Assembly (NCBI GenBank): GCA_963839095.1
Contig: CAWIUF010000004.1
Location: 5,106 to 69,105 of the forward strand
Length of the DNA: 64,000 nucleotides
Direction of reading: 5' to 3'
From: Palsa-504 sp963839095
GTDB lineage: Bacteria > Actinomycetota > Actinomycetes > Streptosporangiales > Streptosporangiaceae
The notes under the pieces are model-generated. The model worked only from the letters and a program-made list of their open reading frames with translations, was not told where the DNA came from and ran no database searches. Positions 39,487 to 47,877 of this stretch are shown here, piece by piece. Numbering within the stretch: position 1 is the first letter of the stretch; each line of letters begins with the position of its first letter. The translations under genes were made by a program, and so were the position numbers.

Positions 39487-42297
39487 ATGGGGTCTGCCAG
39501 TGGGCAGGAGTCCGGTGCCATTGCTGCTGTCTCCCCGGGTGCGGGAGGAGTCGTTCCGCGTATTGGGCTGTTCGGGCGGCTCGGGGCGCGGGCGCGGGTG
39601 ACGGTGGTGTCGGCGCCGGCGGGGAGCGGGAAGACGGTGCTGCTGCGGTCCTGGATCAGCGAGGCGGGCCTGGAGGGCAGCGCCGCGTGGGTGCCGGTGG
39701 GGCGGGATGAGCGGGATCCGCAGCGGTTCTGGGCGTCGGTGCTGGGGGCGCTGCGCGGGACGGTTCCGGGGGCGGGGCTGGTGCGGGAGCTGACGGCGGC
39801 GCCGGACCTGGACGGGTGGGCGGTCGTGGAGCGGCTTTTGAAGGACCTGGCGCCGCTGGCGGAGCCGGTCTGGCTGGTGGTCGATGACGTCCACCTGCTG
39901 GGGCCCGACCAGGCGCTGCGGCAGCTGGAGCTGCTGATGATGCGGGCCCCGGATGCGCTGCGGTTCGTGCTGTGTACCCGGCATGACCTGCGGCTGGGGC
40001 TGCACCGGCTGCGGCTGGAGGGTCAGCTGGCCGAGATCCGGGCCGGGGATCTGCGGTTCAGCGTGGCCGAGGCGGGGGAGTTGTTTGCCGGGGCCGGGGT
40101 GGAGCTGGCCGACCCGGCGATGGTGATGCTGCATGAGCGGACCGAGGGGTGGGCGGCCGGGCTGCGGCTGGCGGCGCTGTCGCTGGCCGGGCATCCGGAT
40201 CCGGGCCGGTTCGCGGCGGAGTTTTCCGGCAGTGAGCGGACGGTGGCGGAGTACCTGCTGGATGAGGTGCTGGACCGGCAGCCGGAAGACGTGCGGCGGC
40301 TGCTGCTGCGCACCAGCGTGCTGGAGCGGGTGTCCGGCCCGCTGGCCGATGCCCTGGCCGGAGGCTCGGGCGGAGAGCGGGTGCTGCAGGAGCTGGAGGT
40401 GGCGAACGCGTTCGTGGCCTCGCTTGACGCGGGCCGTTCCTGGTTCCGTTACCATCGCCTGTTCGCCGACCTGCTGCAGCTGGAGCTGCGACGCACCGCG
40501 CCGGGGGAGGTCACCGGTCTGCACGGGCTGGCAGCGCAGTGGTTTTCGGAGCACGGGTTCCCGGTGGAGGCGATCCGGCACGCGCAGGCGGCGCGGGACT
40601 GGAGGCTGGCCGCCCGCCTGCTCGCCGGGCACTGGTCTGGCCTGCATCTGGGCGGGCAGGCCGCGACGGTGCACGAGATCCTGGCCGGGTTCCCGGCGGG
40701 GGCCGCGGCGGCGGATGCTGAGCTGGCGGCGGTGGCGGCGGCCGATGAGCTGGCGCAGGGATCACTAGAGGCCGCGGAGCGGTATCTGGAGGTGGCGGCG
40801 CGCGGGGCGGCGTCGGTGCCGGCGGCCAGGCGCGGGCAGGCGCAGGTGCTGCTCGTGATCATCCGGCTGCTGGTTGCCCGCCACCGCGGGAACCCGCCGG
40901 CGGTGGCGGAGGAGGCGCGGCGGCTGCGGGCCGCGGCCGAGGCCCCGGAGGTGGCGCCCGGCCTGGGCGAGGAGCTGCGTGCGCTGGCTCTGATCAGCCT
41001 CGGCAGCGCCGAGTACGGGGCGGCCCGGATCGAGGATGCAGCGGCGCACCTGGAGCAGGGCGCGGTGCTGGCCCGCCGGGTCGGGCGGCCCTATCTGGAG
41101 TTCACCGGCCTGGCGTACCAGGCGCAGGTCGAACTCGAGCGGTCGTTCGCACGGGCGGCGGAGCGCGGCAGGCAGGCGGTCGAGCTGGCCGAACGGCACG
41201 GCTGGACCGACGAGCCGGCCGCTGGAAGCGCCTACATCGCACTCGCAGGCGCGCTGTTCTGCCAGGGGCGGCCCGACGAGGCAGAGCCCTGGGTCCAGCG
41301 CGCCGAGCGCACCGTCATGCCGGAAGCCGAGCCCGCGGTGGGGGCGGGGATCTGCTTCGTGCGCGGGCTGCTGGAGCTGGCGCGCGGCCGCTTCACCGAC
41401 GCGCTGGCCGCCTGCCGGGCCGCCGAGCGGCTCTCGGGGCACCTCGCCGCCCCGCACGGCAGTTATTTCGTCACGTCGACGCGGGGATTGCTGCTGCACG
41501 CCCTGGTGCGCCTGGGCGCCATCGACCGCGCCGAGCAGACCCTGGGCGGCCTGCGTAACGAGGACCGCGACCGCGGCGAGACCCGCGTCGCCGAGGCGGT
41601 GCTGCGGCTGGCCCAGGACGACCCGCGCGCGGCGATCGCCGCGCTGGCGCCGGTTCTGGACGGCTCCGCCCCCGTGGCCTGGCCGAACTGGCGGGTTAGC
41701 GTTTTCGTGCTGGAGGCGGTCGTCCGGGACGCACTCAGCGACCGGGCCGCCGCCTGGCGCGCGCTCGAGCGTGCCCTCGATATCGCCGAGCCCGATCGCA
41801 TGCTCTTCCCGTTCCTCCTCTACCGTGCGCCGGGGCTGCTGGAGCGCCACGCCCGGGACTGCGCCAAACACGCGGCCCTGGTCTCGGAGATCCTCACCCT
41901 GCTTCCACCACTGGAGCCAGGCCCCGCGGAACCGGCCCCCGATGGGTATCCGGGGCCCAGGGCGGTACTGGGAAGCGGGGAACCCCCCCGTGGCGAAAGG
42001 TGGTCTGGGGGAGATCGTTCCCCCGAGCTGATAGAGCCGGTGAGTCGCAGCGAGCTGCGGGTGCTGCGTTACCTGCCGACGAATCTGTCGGCCCCGGAGA
42101 TCGCCCGGGAACTGTCGGTGTCGGTGACCACCGTGCGGACGCACATAAGCCACCTGTTCGCCAAGCTCGGCGCCCACCGCCGCACCGAGGCCGTCGCGCG
42201 GGCCCGCGATCTGGGCCTGCTCGCACCATCCCCCGTGCGCCGCACTGGTCAGCCCCGCGCAATCGAATTATGCCCGGGTCCACGCCGCTTGGCGTGA
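39487..42297 (+). CDS. LAL-type (MalT-like) LuxR transcriptional regulator
   Basis: A 936-residue STAND ATPase regulator. Walker A is VSAPAGSGKTVLLRSW (about residue 42), Walker B VWLVVDDVHLLGP (about 130). Helical TPR-like repeats fill the middle (DAAAHLEQGAVLARRVG and similar). The C-terminal LuxR helix-turn-helix is RSELRVLRYLPTNLSAPEI, then VTTVRTHISHLFAKLG. Such proteins switch on catabolic or secondary-metabolite genes after binding an inducer and ATP. It is divergent from the P450-Rieske operon and probably activates it. An inverted, broken copy of its HTH lies at 42863-42942. Confidence 0.92.
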   Translation: MGSASGQESGAIAAVSPGAGGVVPRIGLFGRLGARARVTVVSAPAGSGKTVLLRSWISEAGLEGSAAWVPVGRDERDPQRFWASVLGALRGTVPGAGLVRELTAAPDLDGWAVVERLLKDLAPLAEPVWLVVDDVHLLGPDQALRQLELLMMRAPDALRFVLCTRHDLRLGLHRLRLEGQLAEIRAGDLRFSVAEAGELFAGAGVELADPAMVMLHERTEGWAAGLRLAALSLAGHPDPGRFAAEFSGSERTVAEYLLDEVLDRQPEDVRRLLLRTSVLERVSGPLADALAGGSGGERVLQELEVANAFVASLDAGRSWFRYHRLFADLLQLELRRTAPGEVTGLHGLAAQWFSEHGFPVEAIRHAQAARDWRLAARLLAGHWSGLHLGGQAATVHEILAGFPAGAAAADAELAAVAAADELAQGSLEAAERYLEVAARGAASVPAARRGQAQVLLVIIRLLVARHRGNPPAVAEEARRLRAAAEAPEVAPGLGEELRALALISLGSAEYGAARIEDAAAHLEQGAVLARRVGRPYLEFTGLAYQAQVELERSFARAAERGRQAVELAERHGWTDEPAAGSAYIALAGALFCQGRPDEAEPWVQRAERTVMPEAEPAVGAGICFVRGLLELARGRFTDALAACRAAERLSGHLAAPHGSYFVTSTRGLLLHALVRLGAIDRAEQTLGGLRNEDRDRGETRVAEAVLRLAQDDPRAAIAALAPVLDGSAPVAWPNWRVSVFVLEAVVRDALSDRAAAWRALERALDIAEPDRMLFPFLLYRAPGLLERHARDCAKHAALVSEILTLLPPLEPGPAEPAPDGYPGPRAVLGSGEPPRGERWSGGDRSPELIEPVSRSELRVLRYLPTNLSAPEIARELSVSVTTVRTHISHLFAKLGAHRRTEAVARARDLGLLAPSPVRRTGQPRAIELCPGPRRLA

Positions 42298-42447
42298 ATG
42301 TCGCGACGACCTGGCCGCCTTCGGCCTTAGCGCCCGGCTTGGCCAACCACCACGCACGCTGGCCGCCTGGGTCCGCCCGGATTTTGCGCGCCTCGGTGGT
42401 CCAACCGCCGCCCTGGGTATCGCTTCAGCGAACACCTTGATCCCAGT

Positions 42448-42508
42448 AAATCATCACAACTGTACGATGCAGACCCATCTAGCCGGGCACGACGCTTGGA
42501 AGTATCCC
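42448..42508 (+). repeat. Leader module A, copy 1
   Basis: Shares AAATCATC, ACTGTA, CATCTAGCCGGGC and GGAAGTAT in the same order with 43205-43272, with small substitutions and one short indel between. Both copies lie in non-coding DNA upstream of small genes (42612 and 43469). The rest of the 42298-42611 gap after the LAL gene shows no gene. Confidence 0.65.
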
Positions 42509-42611
42509 AGTAGAACAGGCAGGAGCATCAGGCAGCCACGCTTGTCCAGCGACTGCCCGGCACTTGCCTCGCATATCGTCCTCTGATGAGGGCCGAGAAG
42601 GCAACGAAACT

Positions 42612-42830
42612 ATGGCTGAGCAGACCGGACCGGTCTGGTACGAGATCCGCGTCCGCGGACTCCTGGGCAAGACACTACTCGAGGCCTTCCCCGGCATGGG
42701 TGCGCGAGCTCACGAAAAGGAGACCGTGCTCTGCGGGCCAGTGGCCGACCAGGCGGCGCTGCACGGCGTGCTAGCTGAGATCGAGGCGCTCGGCCTGGAG
42801 TTGCTCGAACTCCGCCGCACGCGCGATTGA
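42612..42830 (+). CDS. Conserved small protein (72 residues)
   Basis: Starts MAEQTGPVWYEIRVRGLLGK and ends IEALGLELLELRRTRD. It has an alpha/beta character like ACT-type or small regulator-like domains (GPVADQAALHGVLAEIEAL) and resembles short hypothetical proteins common in Streptosporangiales, but I know of no function. An upstream ATG at 42564 in frame would add an unlikely serine/glutamate-rich leader. It is intact. Confidence 0.65.
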   Translation: MAEQTGPVWYEIRVRGLLGKTLLEAFPGMGARAHEKETVLCGPVADQAALHGVLAEIEALGLELLELRRTRD

Positions 42831-42862
42831 AACCATTTCTGATTTCACTTACCGGCCGGGAA

Positions 42863-42942
42863 GCGATATCCGGGGCTGACAGGTTCGTCGGCAGGTAACG
42901 CAGCACCCGTGTCTCGCTGCGGCTCACCGGCGCTATTAGCAC
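42863..42942 (-). pseudogene. Inverted fragment of the LAL regulator's HTH
   Basis: On the minus strand it reads PVSRSETRVLRYLPTNLSAP, nearly identical to PVSRSELRVLRYLPTNLSAP of the LAL gene (DNA 42026-42108, about 88 percent by eye). It stops before the second helix and has no other part of the gene. An inverted duplicate left by a rearrangement or a lost neighbouring LAL paralogue. Confidence 0.8.
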
Positions 42943-42944
42943 CC

Positions 42945-43203
42945 ACTCGCTGACGGGTAGCCTTTTCTACTCCCGTCTGGACCCCTACCCCGTCCGGATC
43001 GCTTTCCGCGCCGGGCTGGAAGAGCCCGTCGAGTGGATCTTCGCCCGCGACCTGCTGTCGCGGGGCATCCAGGGCGCCAGGTCATCGGCGACGTGCAAGC
43101 GCGGCCGTCGCCTGGACCCGCGGGCGGCGAGCCAGGCAGCCAGGAAAGCGGCCACATCGACATCGACGCCGAACTGAACAACCTGCCCAGCCAGGCGTCA
43201 TAA
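42945..43203 (+). pseudogene. SsgA-like sporulation protein remnant
   Basis: Reads SRLDPYPVRIAFRAGLEEP, then VEWIFARDLLSRGIQG, the core signature of SsgA-like proteins (SALPs), which guide septation and cell-wall events in sporulating actinomycetes. A shift near 43080 moves to IGDVQARPSPG and an end at ...LNNLPSQAS TAA. The N-terminal 45-50 residues are missing, replaced by the inverted LuxR fragment. Not functional as written. Confidence 0.7.
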
Positions 43204-43204
43204 G

Positions 43205-43272
43205 AAATCATCCCGACTGTATGACGGCGGCTCATCTAGCCGGGCGAGAGACTTGCAAACAGTCGGAAGTAT
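43205..43272 (+). repeat. Leader module A, copy 2
   Basis: Second copy of the module at 42448-42508. It begins two bases after the stop of the SsgA-like remnant and is followed directly by leader module B (43291-43501), which carries the hemerythrin start. Confidence 0.6.
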
Positions 43273-43290
43273 GCCACGAACCGCTTAGCA

Positions 43291-43501
43291 ATTTCGCCAT
43301 GGATGTCATCGACGCCGGCGCTCACAGCGCAAGGCGCCAATCATCTCGCGGAATCAGAACCAGCCCACTGCGCAGTGCCGGCTGAATCGCGGATCGAAAC
43401 TACCGTCCGCGGCGAGTCGCCCACCCCGCACCATGCTTCACGCAACCAGAACAGGAGACCAGCTTCCAATGACATCGCTCAGCCAGCCCAAGACGCCGCC
43501 G
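43291..43501 (+). repeat. Leader module B, copy 1 (hemerythrin gene)
   Basis: About 211 bp repeated at 44231-44442 with roughly 85-90 percent identity. It covers the non-coding leader, a shared ACAGGAGA-type ribosome-binding site, the ATG and the first eleven codons (MTSLSQPKTPP). After the eleventh codon the two copies diverge completely into different genes. Confidence 0.88.
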
Positions 43502-44173
43502 ACCGGTGAGCCTCCCTTCAAAGGCCCGAAAACGTGCGACGCGAGCGCGATGCTCGAAATCCACCGCGCGCTGCGGCGCTCCTTCGGCGAAGCTACCAAG
43601 CTCATGGACGGGGTGGCCGAAGGTGACACGAAGCACGCGTCGGCCGTCGCCACGCAACTCAACTTGATCTCGACCGCGCTCCACGCCCACCACGAGGGGG
43701 AGGACTCACGACTCTGGGACATGGTGAGCGGCCGGGCACCTGCCTGTGTCCTTCACGTCGACCGGATGAAGCGTCAGCACGCTGGCATGCTGGTGCACCT
43801 GCAAGACCTCGACCGGACCTTGCCTGCCTGGCGCGCCACCGCGGCGAAGGAAGCCGCCGGCCCCGTCCGCTCCGCGCTCCACGGAGTGTCCGCGGCACTG
43901 GCCGAGCACTTCCCGGACGAAGAAGCCACCATCGTCCCGGCCATGGAGCATGTGCTCACCCAGAGCGAGGAGAACTGGTTCGGCAAGCACGGCCGGGCTG
44001 CAACCCCTAAGGGTCAGCTATGGAACATGGTCGGCGCCATCCTCGCCGCCCAGCCCGACGGGGGCGCCGCCTGGCTGAAGAAGAACATGCCCGGGCCCGC
44101 TGCGCTGGTATGGCGATGGATCGGCGCCCCGCGCTACGCACGCTTCCGGGCAGCACTGGAAGGCCGCCGCTAG
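43469..44173 (+). CDS. Hemerythrin-like domain protein
   Basis: A 234-residue protein. The first eleven residues (MTSLSQPKTPP) are shared with the broken MFS gene at 44410. The body is a helical bundle with histidines and acidic ligands placed as in HHE/hemerythrin domains: MLEIHRALRRSF, TALHAHHEGEDSRLW, HVDRMKRQHAGML and LAEHFPDEEATIVPAMEH. Such domains bind a di-iron centre for O2 or nitrosative sensing or damage repair. The C-terminal tail (WLKKNMPGPAALVWRWIG) is typical of actinobacterial members. Intact. Confidence 0.85.
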   Translation: MTSLSQPKTPPTGEPPFKGPKTCDASAMLEIHRALRRSFGEATKLMDGVAEGDTKHASAVATQLNLISTALHAHHEGEDSRLWDMVSGRAPACVLHVDRMKRQHAGMLVHLQDLDRTLPAWRATAAKEAAGPVRSALHGVSAALAEHFPDEEATIVPAMEHVLTQSEENWFGKHGRAATPKGQLWNMVGAILAAQPDGGAAWLKKNMPGPAALVWRWIGAPRYARFRAALEGRR

Positions 44174-44230
44174 GAAGCGGCCCTCGGATCACCCGGCTGA
44201 CCCAGCTTGTCATCAGCCAGGCTGTCGCCC

Positions 44231-44442
44231 ATTTCGCCGTGGATGTCGTCGACCCCGGCGCTCACATACCCGAGGTGCCAGTCATCTCGCGGAATCAGAA
44301 CCAGCCCGCTGCGCAGTGCCCCGCCAGTCGCGGACCGGAACGCGCCGTGCCCGGCGAGCCGCCCACCCGCACCATGCTTCACGCAACCAGAACAGGAGAT
44401 CAGCTTCCAATGACATCGCTCAGCCAGCCCAAGACGCCGCCG
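44231..44442 (+). repeat. Leader module B, copy 2 (MFS gene)
   Basis: Partner of 43291-43501. The strongest conservation is over the last 60 bp, covering the ribosome-binding site and the first eleven codons. It leads into the broken MFS transporter gene. Confidence 0.88.
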
Positions 44443-44770
44443 CTGTACACGCCCCGCGGGAAGAGTCTCGCCCTCGTGCTGCTGGCGATGACCCAGTTCG
44501 TGATCGTGATCGACGCCTCGATCGTCAACGTCGCGTTGCCGTCGATCGGCGCCGCCCTGCACTTTGCGCCAGGCTGACCTGTCGTGGGTCGTGAACGCGT
44601 AGGTACTCACCTTCGGCGGGTTTCTCCTGCTCGGCGGGCGCGCGGCCGACCTGCTCGGGCGCCGGCGCATGTTCATGCTCGGCCTCCACGCCGTGGTCGC
44701 GATCGGCCTGGCCGCTGGGGCCGCCATGATCATCCGGGCCGCCCGCGGCGGCGGAGACCGGCCGCGTCAG
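44410..44770 (+). pseudogene. MFS (DHA2) transporter 5' remnant
   Basis: After the shared MTSLSQPKTPP it reads SLALVLLAMTQFVIVIDASI and VNVALPSIGAALHF, the first helix and motif D1 of 14-helix drug transporters. A shift at about 44575 and a TAG at 44600 (WVVNA-stop-VLTFGGFLLLGG) break it. GGRAADLLGRRRMFMLG, the motif A loop, is still readable. The remaining eleven or twelve helices are gone. The MFS fossil at 13763-13885 comes from a later part of the same family. Confidence 0.8.
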
Positions 44771-44826
44771 CTCGCACGCTGCAACACCAGCAGGCCCATT
44801 CATCCATCAATAGAAAGCGAAGTATC

Positions 44827-45459
44827 GTGAAGTTTCTCGTCCTCGGAGCAACCGGGCGCACCGGCGTCCTCTTCATCAAGAAGGCAGTCGACCAGGGACA
44901 CCAGGTCACTGCCCTCGTCCGGCGGGCCGACGCCGCCGTTGACCCGCGTACTCGAATCCTCAGCGGCGACGTCACCGATGCCACCATGATCGCGTCAGCG
45001 GCCCGAGGCCACGACGCGATCATCAGCACGCTCGGAGTGAAAAGCGCCCGCGAGACCCCAACGCTGGTCACCAACACCGTCCGCGCAGTCATCGCATCCG
45101 CGAAAACATCAGGCGTTGACCGTTTCGTCATCGTGTCTGCGTTCGGAGTCGGCGACTCCCTCGCCAAGGCCTCATTCCTCGTAAGCCCCCTATTCCGAAC
45201 CGTACTTCGGAAAACCTATGCAGACAAAGCCGCCTCGGAAGTGCTCTTGAGGGCCAGCGATCTGAAATGGACCCTCGAATACCCCGGAGCATTGAACAAC
45301 GGTGATAGCACCCGCTACAACGCCATTTCACTCGAGGACGTCACGAAATTGCCGATCTTCCCCTCAACCTCTCGCGCAAACGTCGCTGACTTCCTCCTCC
45401 GCTCCGCCGTGGAAGACACCTTCATCCGTCAGATCGCCGTAGTCACCGACGCCAAATAG
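44827..45459 (+). CDS. NAD(P)H-binding (NmrA/SDR-like) protein
   Basis: A 210-residue Rossmann protein from a GTG. The dinucleotide loop is LVLGATGRTGVLFIKK; later features are LSGDVTDATMIASAARGHDA, RFVIVSAFGVGD and a C-terminal RANVADFLLRSAVED. These match atypical SDRs that act as NAD(P)H sensors or quinone reductases. Its GC content looks somewhat lower than that of its neighbours, which may reflect transfer. Intact and complete. Confidence 0.85.
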   Translation: MKFLVLGATGRTGVLFIKKAVDQGHQVTALVRRADAAVDPRTRILSGDVTDATMIASAARGHDAIISTLGVKSARETPTLVTNTVRAVIASAKTSGVDRFVIVSAFGVGDSLAKASFLVSPLFRTVLRKTYADKAASEVLLRASDLKWTLEYPGALNNGDSTRYNAISLEDVTKLPIFPSTSRANVADFLLRSAVEDTFIRQIAVVTDAK

Positions 45460-45460
45460 G

Positions 45461-45700
45461 TCACGGCTCGTCCGTGTTATCGCAGGCCGCGAGCAGCGGA
45501 TGATGCCCGTAGCCTTTGAAATTCGCTTCCGCGAGTCCCTTGTCGCTGTGCGCCTGCACGACGGTCGCGTCCAGCCGGATGCAGGCCACGCCCTCCAGCT
45601 GCCGGTCCGGGACCCGGACCGGTGCCAGGGGACCGGCCTGCGCCCAGGCGTGCCCGGCGTGCCCTGTTCACCGCGGCGGTGACGTTCCTGCGGGCGCGGT
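45461..45700 (-). pseudogene. IS1380-type transposase remnant
   Basis: On the minus strand CIRLDATVVQAHSDKG is followed, after a one-base shift, by LAEANFKGYGHHPLLAACDN. The D-A-T-x-V-x-A-H-S-x-K and F-K-G-x-G-x-H-P-L motifs surround the first catalytic Asp of IS1380-family DDE transposases. Only this centre remains, ending at TGA 45461; no inverted repeats are visible. A dead insertion-sequence fossil. Confidence 0.7.
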
Positions 45701-45881
45701 CCCCGCCGGACGCGGCCCCACCAGCCAGGCACAACACGCCCCCGCCGACACCAGCCAAGCCCTTTCCCGCTCATCACGCGACCAGAGAGGCTGCCCGATG
45801 GCCCATCGACGCCGGACGAGCCGGGGTCGGGATCATCTTCGTGGCACGCCCGACCGGCGATGGGCTACGCTCGTCATCAGT

Positions 45882-45897
45882 AGATCGTTCCAACTTG
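45882..45897. promoter_or_regulatory. LacI-type operator candidate
   Basis: AGATCGTTCCAACTTG lies about 20-35 bp upstream of the LacI-family ATG. It shares GATCGTTCCAAC exactly with the palindrome at 39285-39302 before the P450 operon. The left arm is less perfect (TAGATC against TGGATC). Suggests autoregulation and a shared regulon. Confidence 0.5.
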
Positions 45898-45916
45898 CAG
45901 GCTAGGGGAGGTGCCG

Positions 45917-46963
45917 ATGCCGTCCCCGGCCGAGCCGCCGGCTTCCCGGCCCACCATCCGTGACGTGGCCGAACGCGCCGGCGTCTCCAAGTCCCTGGTC
46001 TCCCTCGTCCTGCAGGGCTCGCCGAAGGTCAGCGCCGACCGCCGCGCCGCCGTGGACCAGGCCATCGCCGAGCTCGGCTACCGGCCCAACGCAGCCGCCC
46101 GGACCCTGCGCGAGGGACGCAGCCGGGCGATCGGGGTGCTCCTCAACGACGTCCGCCACCCCTGGTACGTCGACCTGCTCGACGGGCTGATCTCCGTCGT
46201 GGAAGCCGAGGGCAGGCACCTGGTCCTCAGCGGCGGCGGCCGGCTCGACCGGCGCACCGACGATTCGGTCCTGCGCGGCTTCCTCGGCCTCGAGGCCGAC
46301 GGGTTCGTGCTGGCCGGCACCCAGGCCAACTCGCCGGTCATCGCCGAGATCGCCGGCGTCGTCCCCACCGTCGCGGTGGGCTGGCGCGATATCGACCTGC
46401 CGCGGGTGGACGCGGTGGCGAACGACGACCTGCTCGGCGCGACGCTGGCCACCCGCCACCTGATCGACCTCGGCCACCGCCGGATCGCTCACATCTCCGG
46501 GCGCGTGTCCGGCACCGGCAACGTGGTCCCGAAGCTGCGCCAGCAGGGCTACGAGGACACCATGCGGGCCTGCGGCCTGGGCGAGTACCTCAGGACCGAG
46601 TCGGCCGACTTCACCGAGGACGGCGGCTACCGCGCCACCGTGCGCCTGCTCAGCGGGCCGCGGCCGCCCACCGCGATCTTCGCCGTGGACGACCTGACCT
46701 GCGTCGGCGCCCGGTCGGCGGCCTCGGAAATGAACGTCGACGTGCCCGGCCGCCTCTCGCTCGTCGGCTACGACAACACCTACCTGGCCCGGCTGCGGTC
46801 GATCTGGCTCACCAGCGTCGACAGCGCCGGCTTCGACTGCGGCCGGCTCGCCGCCCGCACCCTGCTCGCTCGCGTCGCCGACCCGGGGCGCCCGGCCGGG
46901 CTGCACCTGCTGCCCCCCGCCCTGCAGGTCCGCGGCTCCACCGCCCCTCCGCCGTCAGGTTGA
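45917..46963 (+). CDS. LacI-family transcriptional regulator
   Basis: About 348 residues. The N-terminal LacI helix-turn-helix and hinge are textbook (TIRDVAERAGVSKSLVSLVL, then RAAVDQAIAELGYRPNAAAR). The effector domain is periplasmic-binding-protein-like (IGVLLNDVRHPWYVDLL, VANDDLLGATLATRHL, SLVGYDNTYLARL). GGGGAGG precedes the ATG at 45917; a GTG at 45911 is a weaker alternative. It likely binds the CG-centred palindromes before itself and before the P450 operon. The effector is probably a sugar or related ligand, unknown here. Confidence 0.9.
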   Translation: MPSPAEPPASRPTIRDVAERAGVSKSLVSLVLQGSPKVSADRRAAVDQAIAELGYRPNAAARTLREGRSRAIGVLLNDVRHPWYVDLLDGLISVVEAEGRHLVLSGGGRLDRRTDDSVLRGFLGLEADGFVLAGTQANSPVIAEIAGVVPTVAVGWRDIDLPRVDAVANDDLLGATLATRHLIDLGHRRIAHISGRVSGTGNVVPKLRQQGYEDTMRACGLGEYLRTESADFTEDGGYRATVRLLSGPRPPTAIFAVDDLTCVGARSAASEMNVDVPGRLSLVGYDNTYLARLRSIWLTSVDSAGFDCGRLAARTLLARVADPGRPAGLHLLPPALQVRGSTAPPPSG

Positions 46964-47034
46964 GGTATTTCTCCCGCCGCGCCGTGCTCCTGGATAACGA
47001 AGATGCAAGAACCGCCTGCGCTCATGGAGGAAAA

Positions 47035-47593
47035 GTGACATTCGCGGCCGACTTCCTCAGGCTGGATCTTCTGGCGCTCCCCTGGCGTTCCGGCCAGGCT
47101 CGGCGTGGGCCTCTACCTGAGGCCCGGAAACAACTCCAAGCCGCTGCTCCTGCTGGCGCCAGCCGCGGGTAACTCCGTCGAACCGCACGTCAGGTACGCG
47201 GTCGACCTGGAGCTCACGCTGGCCGACGGCATGGTGGTCAAGGATCTGGGACAGCTCGTCGTCACCCGTGACCGGATCCTCGGGATGGTCACGTACGGCT
47301 CGGCCGGCCCGGCCACTCTGGACGCCGCGGCGGGGGCGGTCTACGCCTTCTCGGCCCCCTTGGATGGCCTGCGATGCTCCGGGATCATCAAGAAGCGGCG
47401 GGGCGTTCCCGGCGGAACGTTCATCAGGCCGGGGAACGGCCAGCCGCCGGAGTTCGAACTACGGGTCATAGCGGTGCGGGGGAGCCTGGACGACGACGGG
47501 CGGCTGACCTTCGGTGTGTCGCTGGCCGACCTGGTGACAGCGCTCGCGCCCGGGTCGCGGAGCCTGGCGGATCCCTCGGCCGGCGGCTTGTGA
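47035..47593 (+). pseudogene. Hypothetical protein with early frameshift
   Basis: A GTG after a strong GGAGGAAAA reads MTFAADFLRLDLLALPW. At about 47098 a one-base shift joins the frame VGLYLRPGNNSKPLLLLAPA, which continues intact to a stop at 47593 (VVKDLGQLVVTRDRILGMV, RCSGIIKKRRGVPGG, DGRLTFGVSLADLVTALAP). The body is beta-rich; no family recognised. The good ribosome-binding site and coherent body suggest a real gene of about 185 residues with one indel. Confidence 0.5.
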
Positions 47594-47599
47594 GCGTGG

Positions 47600-47788
47600 T
47601 CAGCGCAGGATCAGGCCGCCGTCGGTGCACAGCGTCTGGCCGGTGAGCGCGGCCGCCGCGTCCGAGGCGAGGAAGGCTACGGTGGCGGCCACGTCATCCG
47701 GCACCAGCGTGCGGGGGAGGGCCTGCCGCGAGCGCACCTCGTCGAACGCGGCACGCCCCGGCCGGCCCGTAGCCCGCCACCACGACAT
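47600..47788 (-). pseudogene. SDR oxidoreductase C-terminal remnant
   Basis: Reads RQALPRTLVPDDVAATVAFL and then SDAAAALTGQTLCTDGGLIL, the standard last 40 residues of classical short-chain dehydrogenases (the T-G-Q-x-x-x-x-D-G-G motif). The Rossmann half and catalytic Tyr-Lys are absent. 5'-truncated fossil. Confidence 0.75.
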
Positions 47789-47877
47789 CAGCCCTCATGC
47801 CCGCTCCACCCGTCAAGCTTTCATCAGATGAAAACGACTTTCAAAGATTGATGTTACCTCACCCCTGCCATGCTTCT

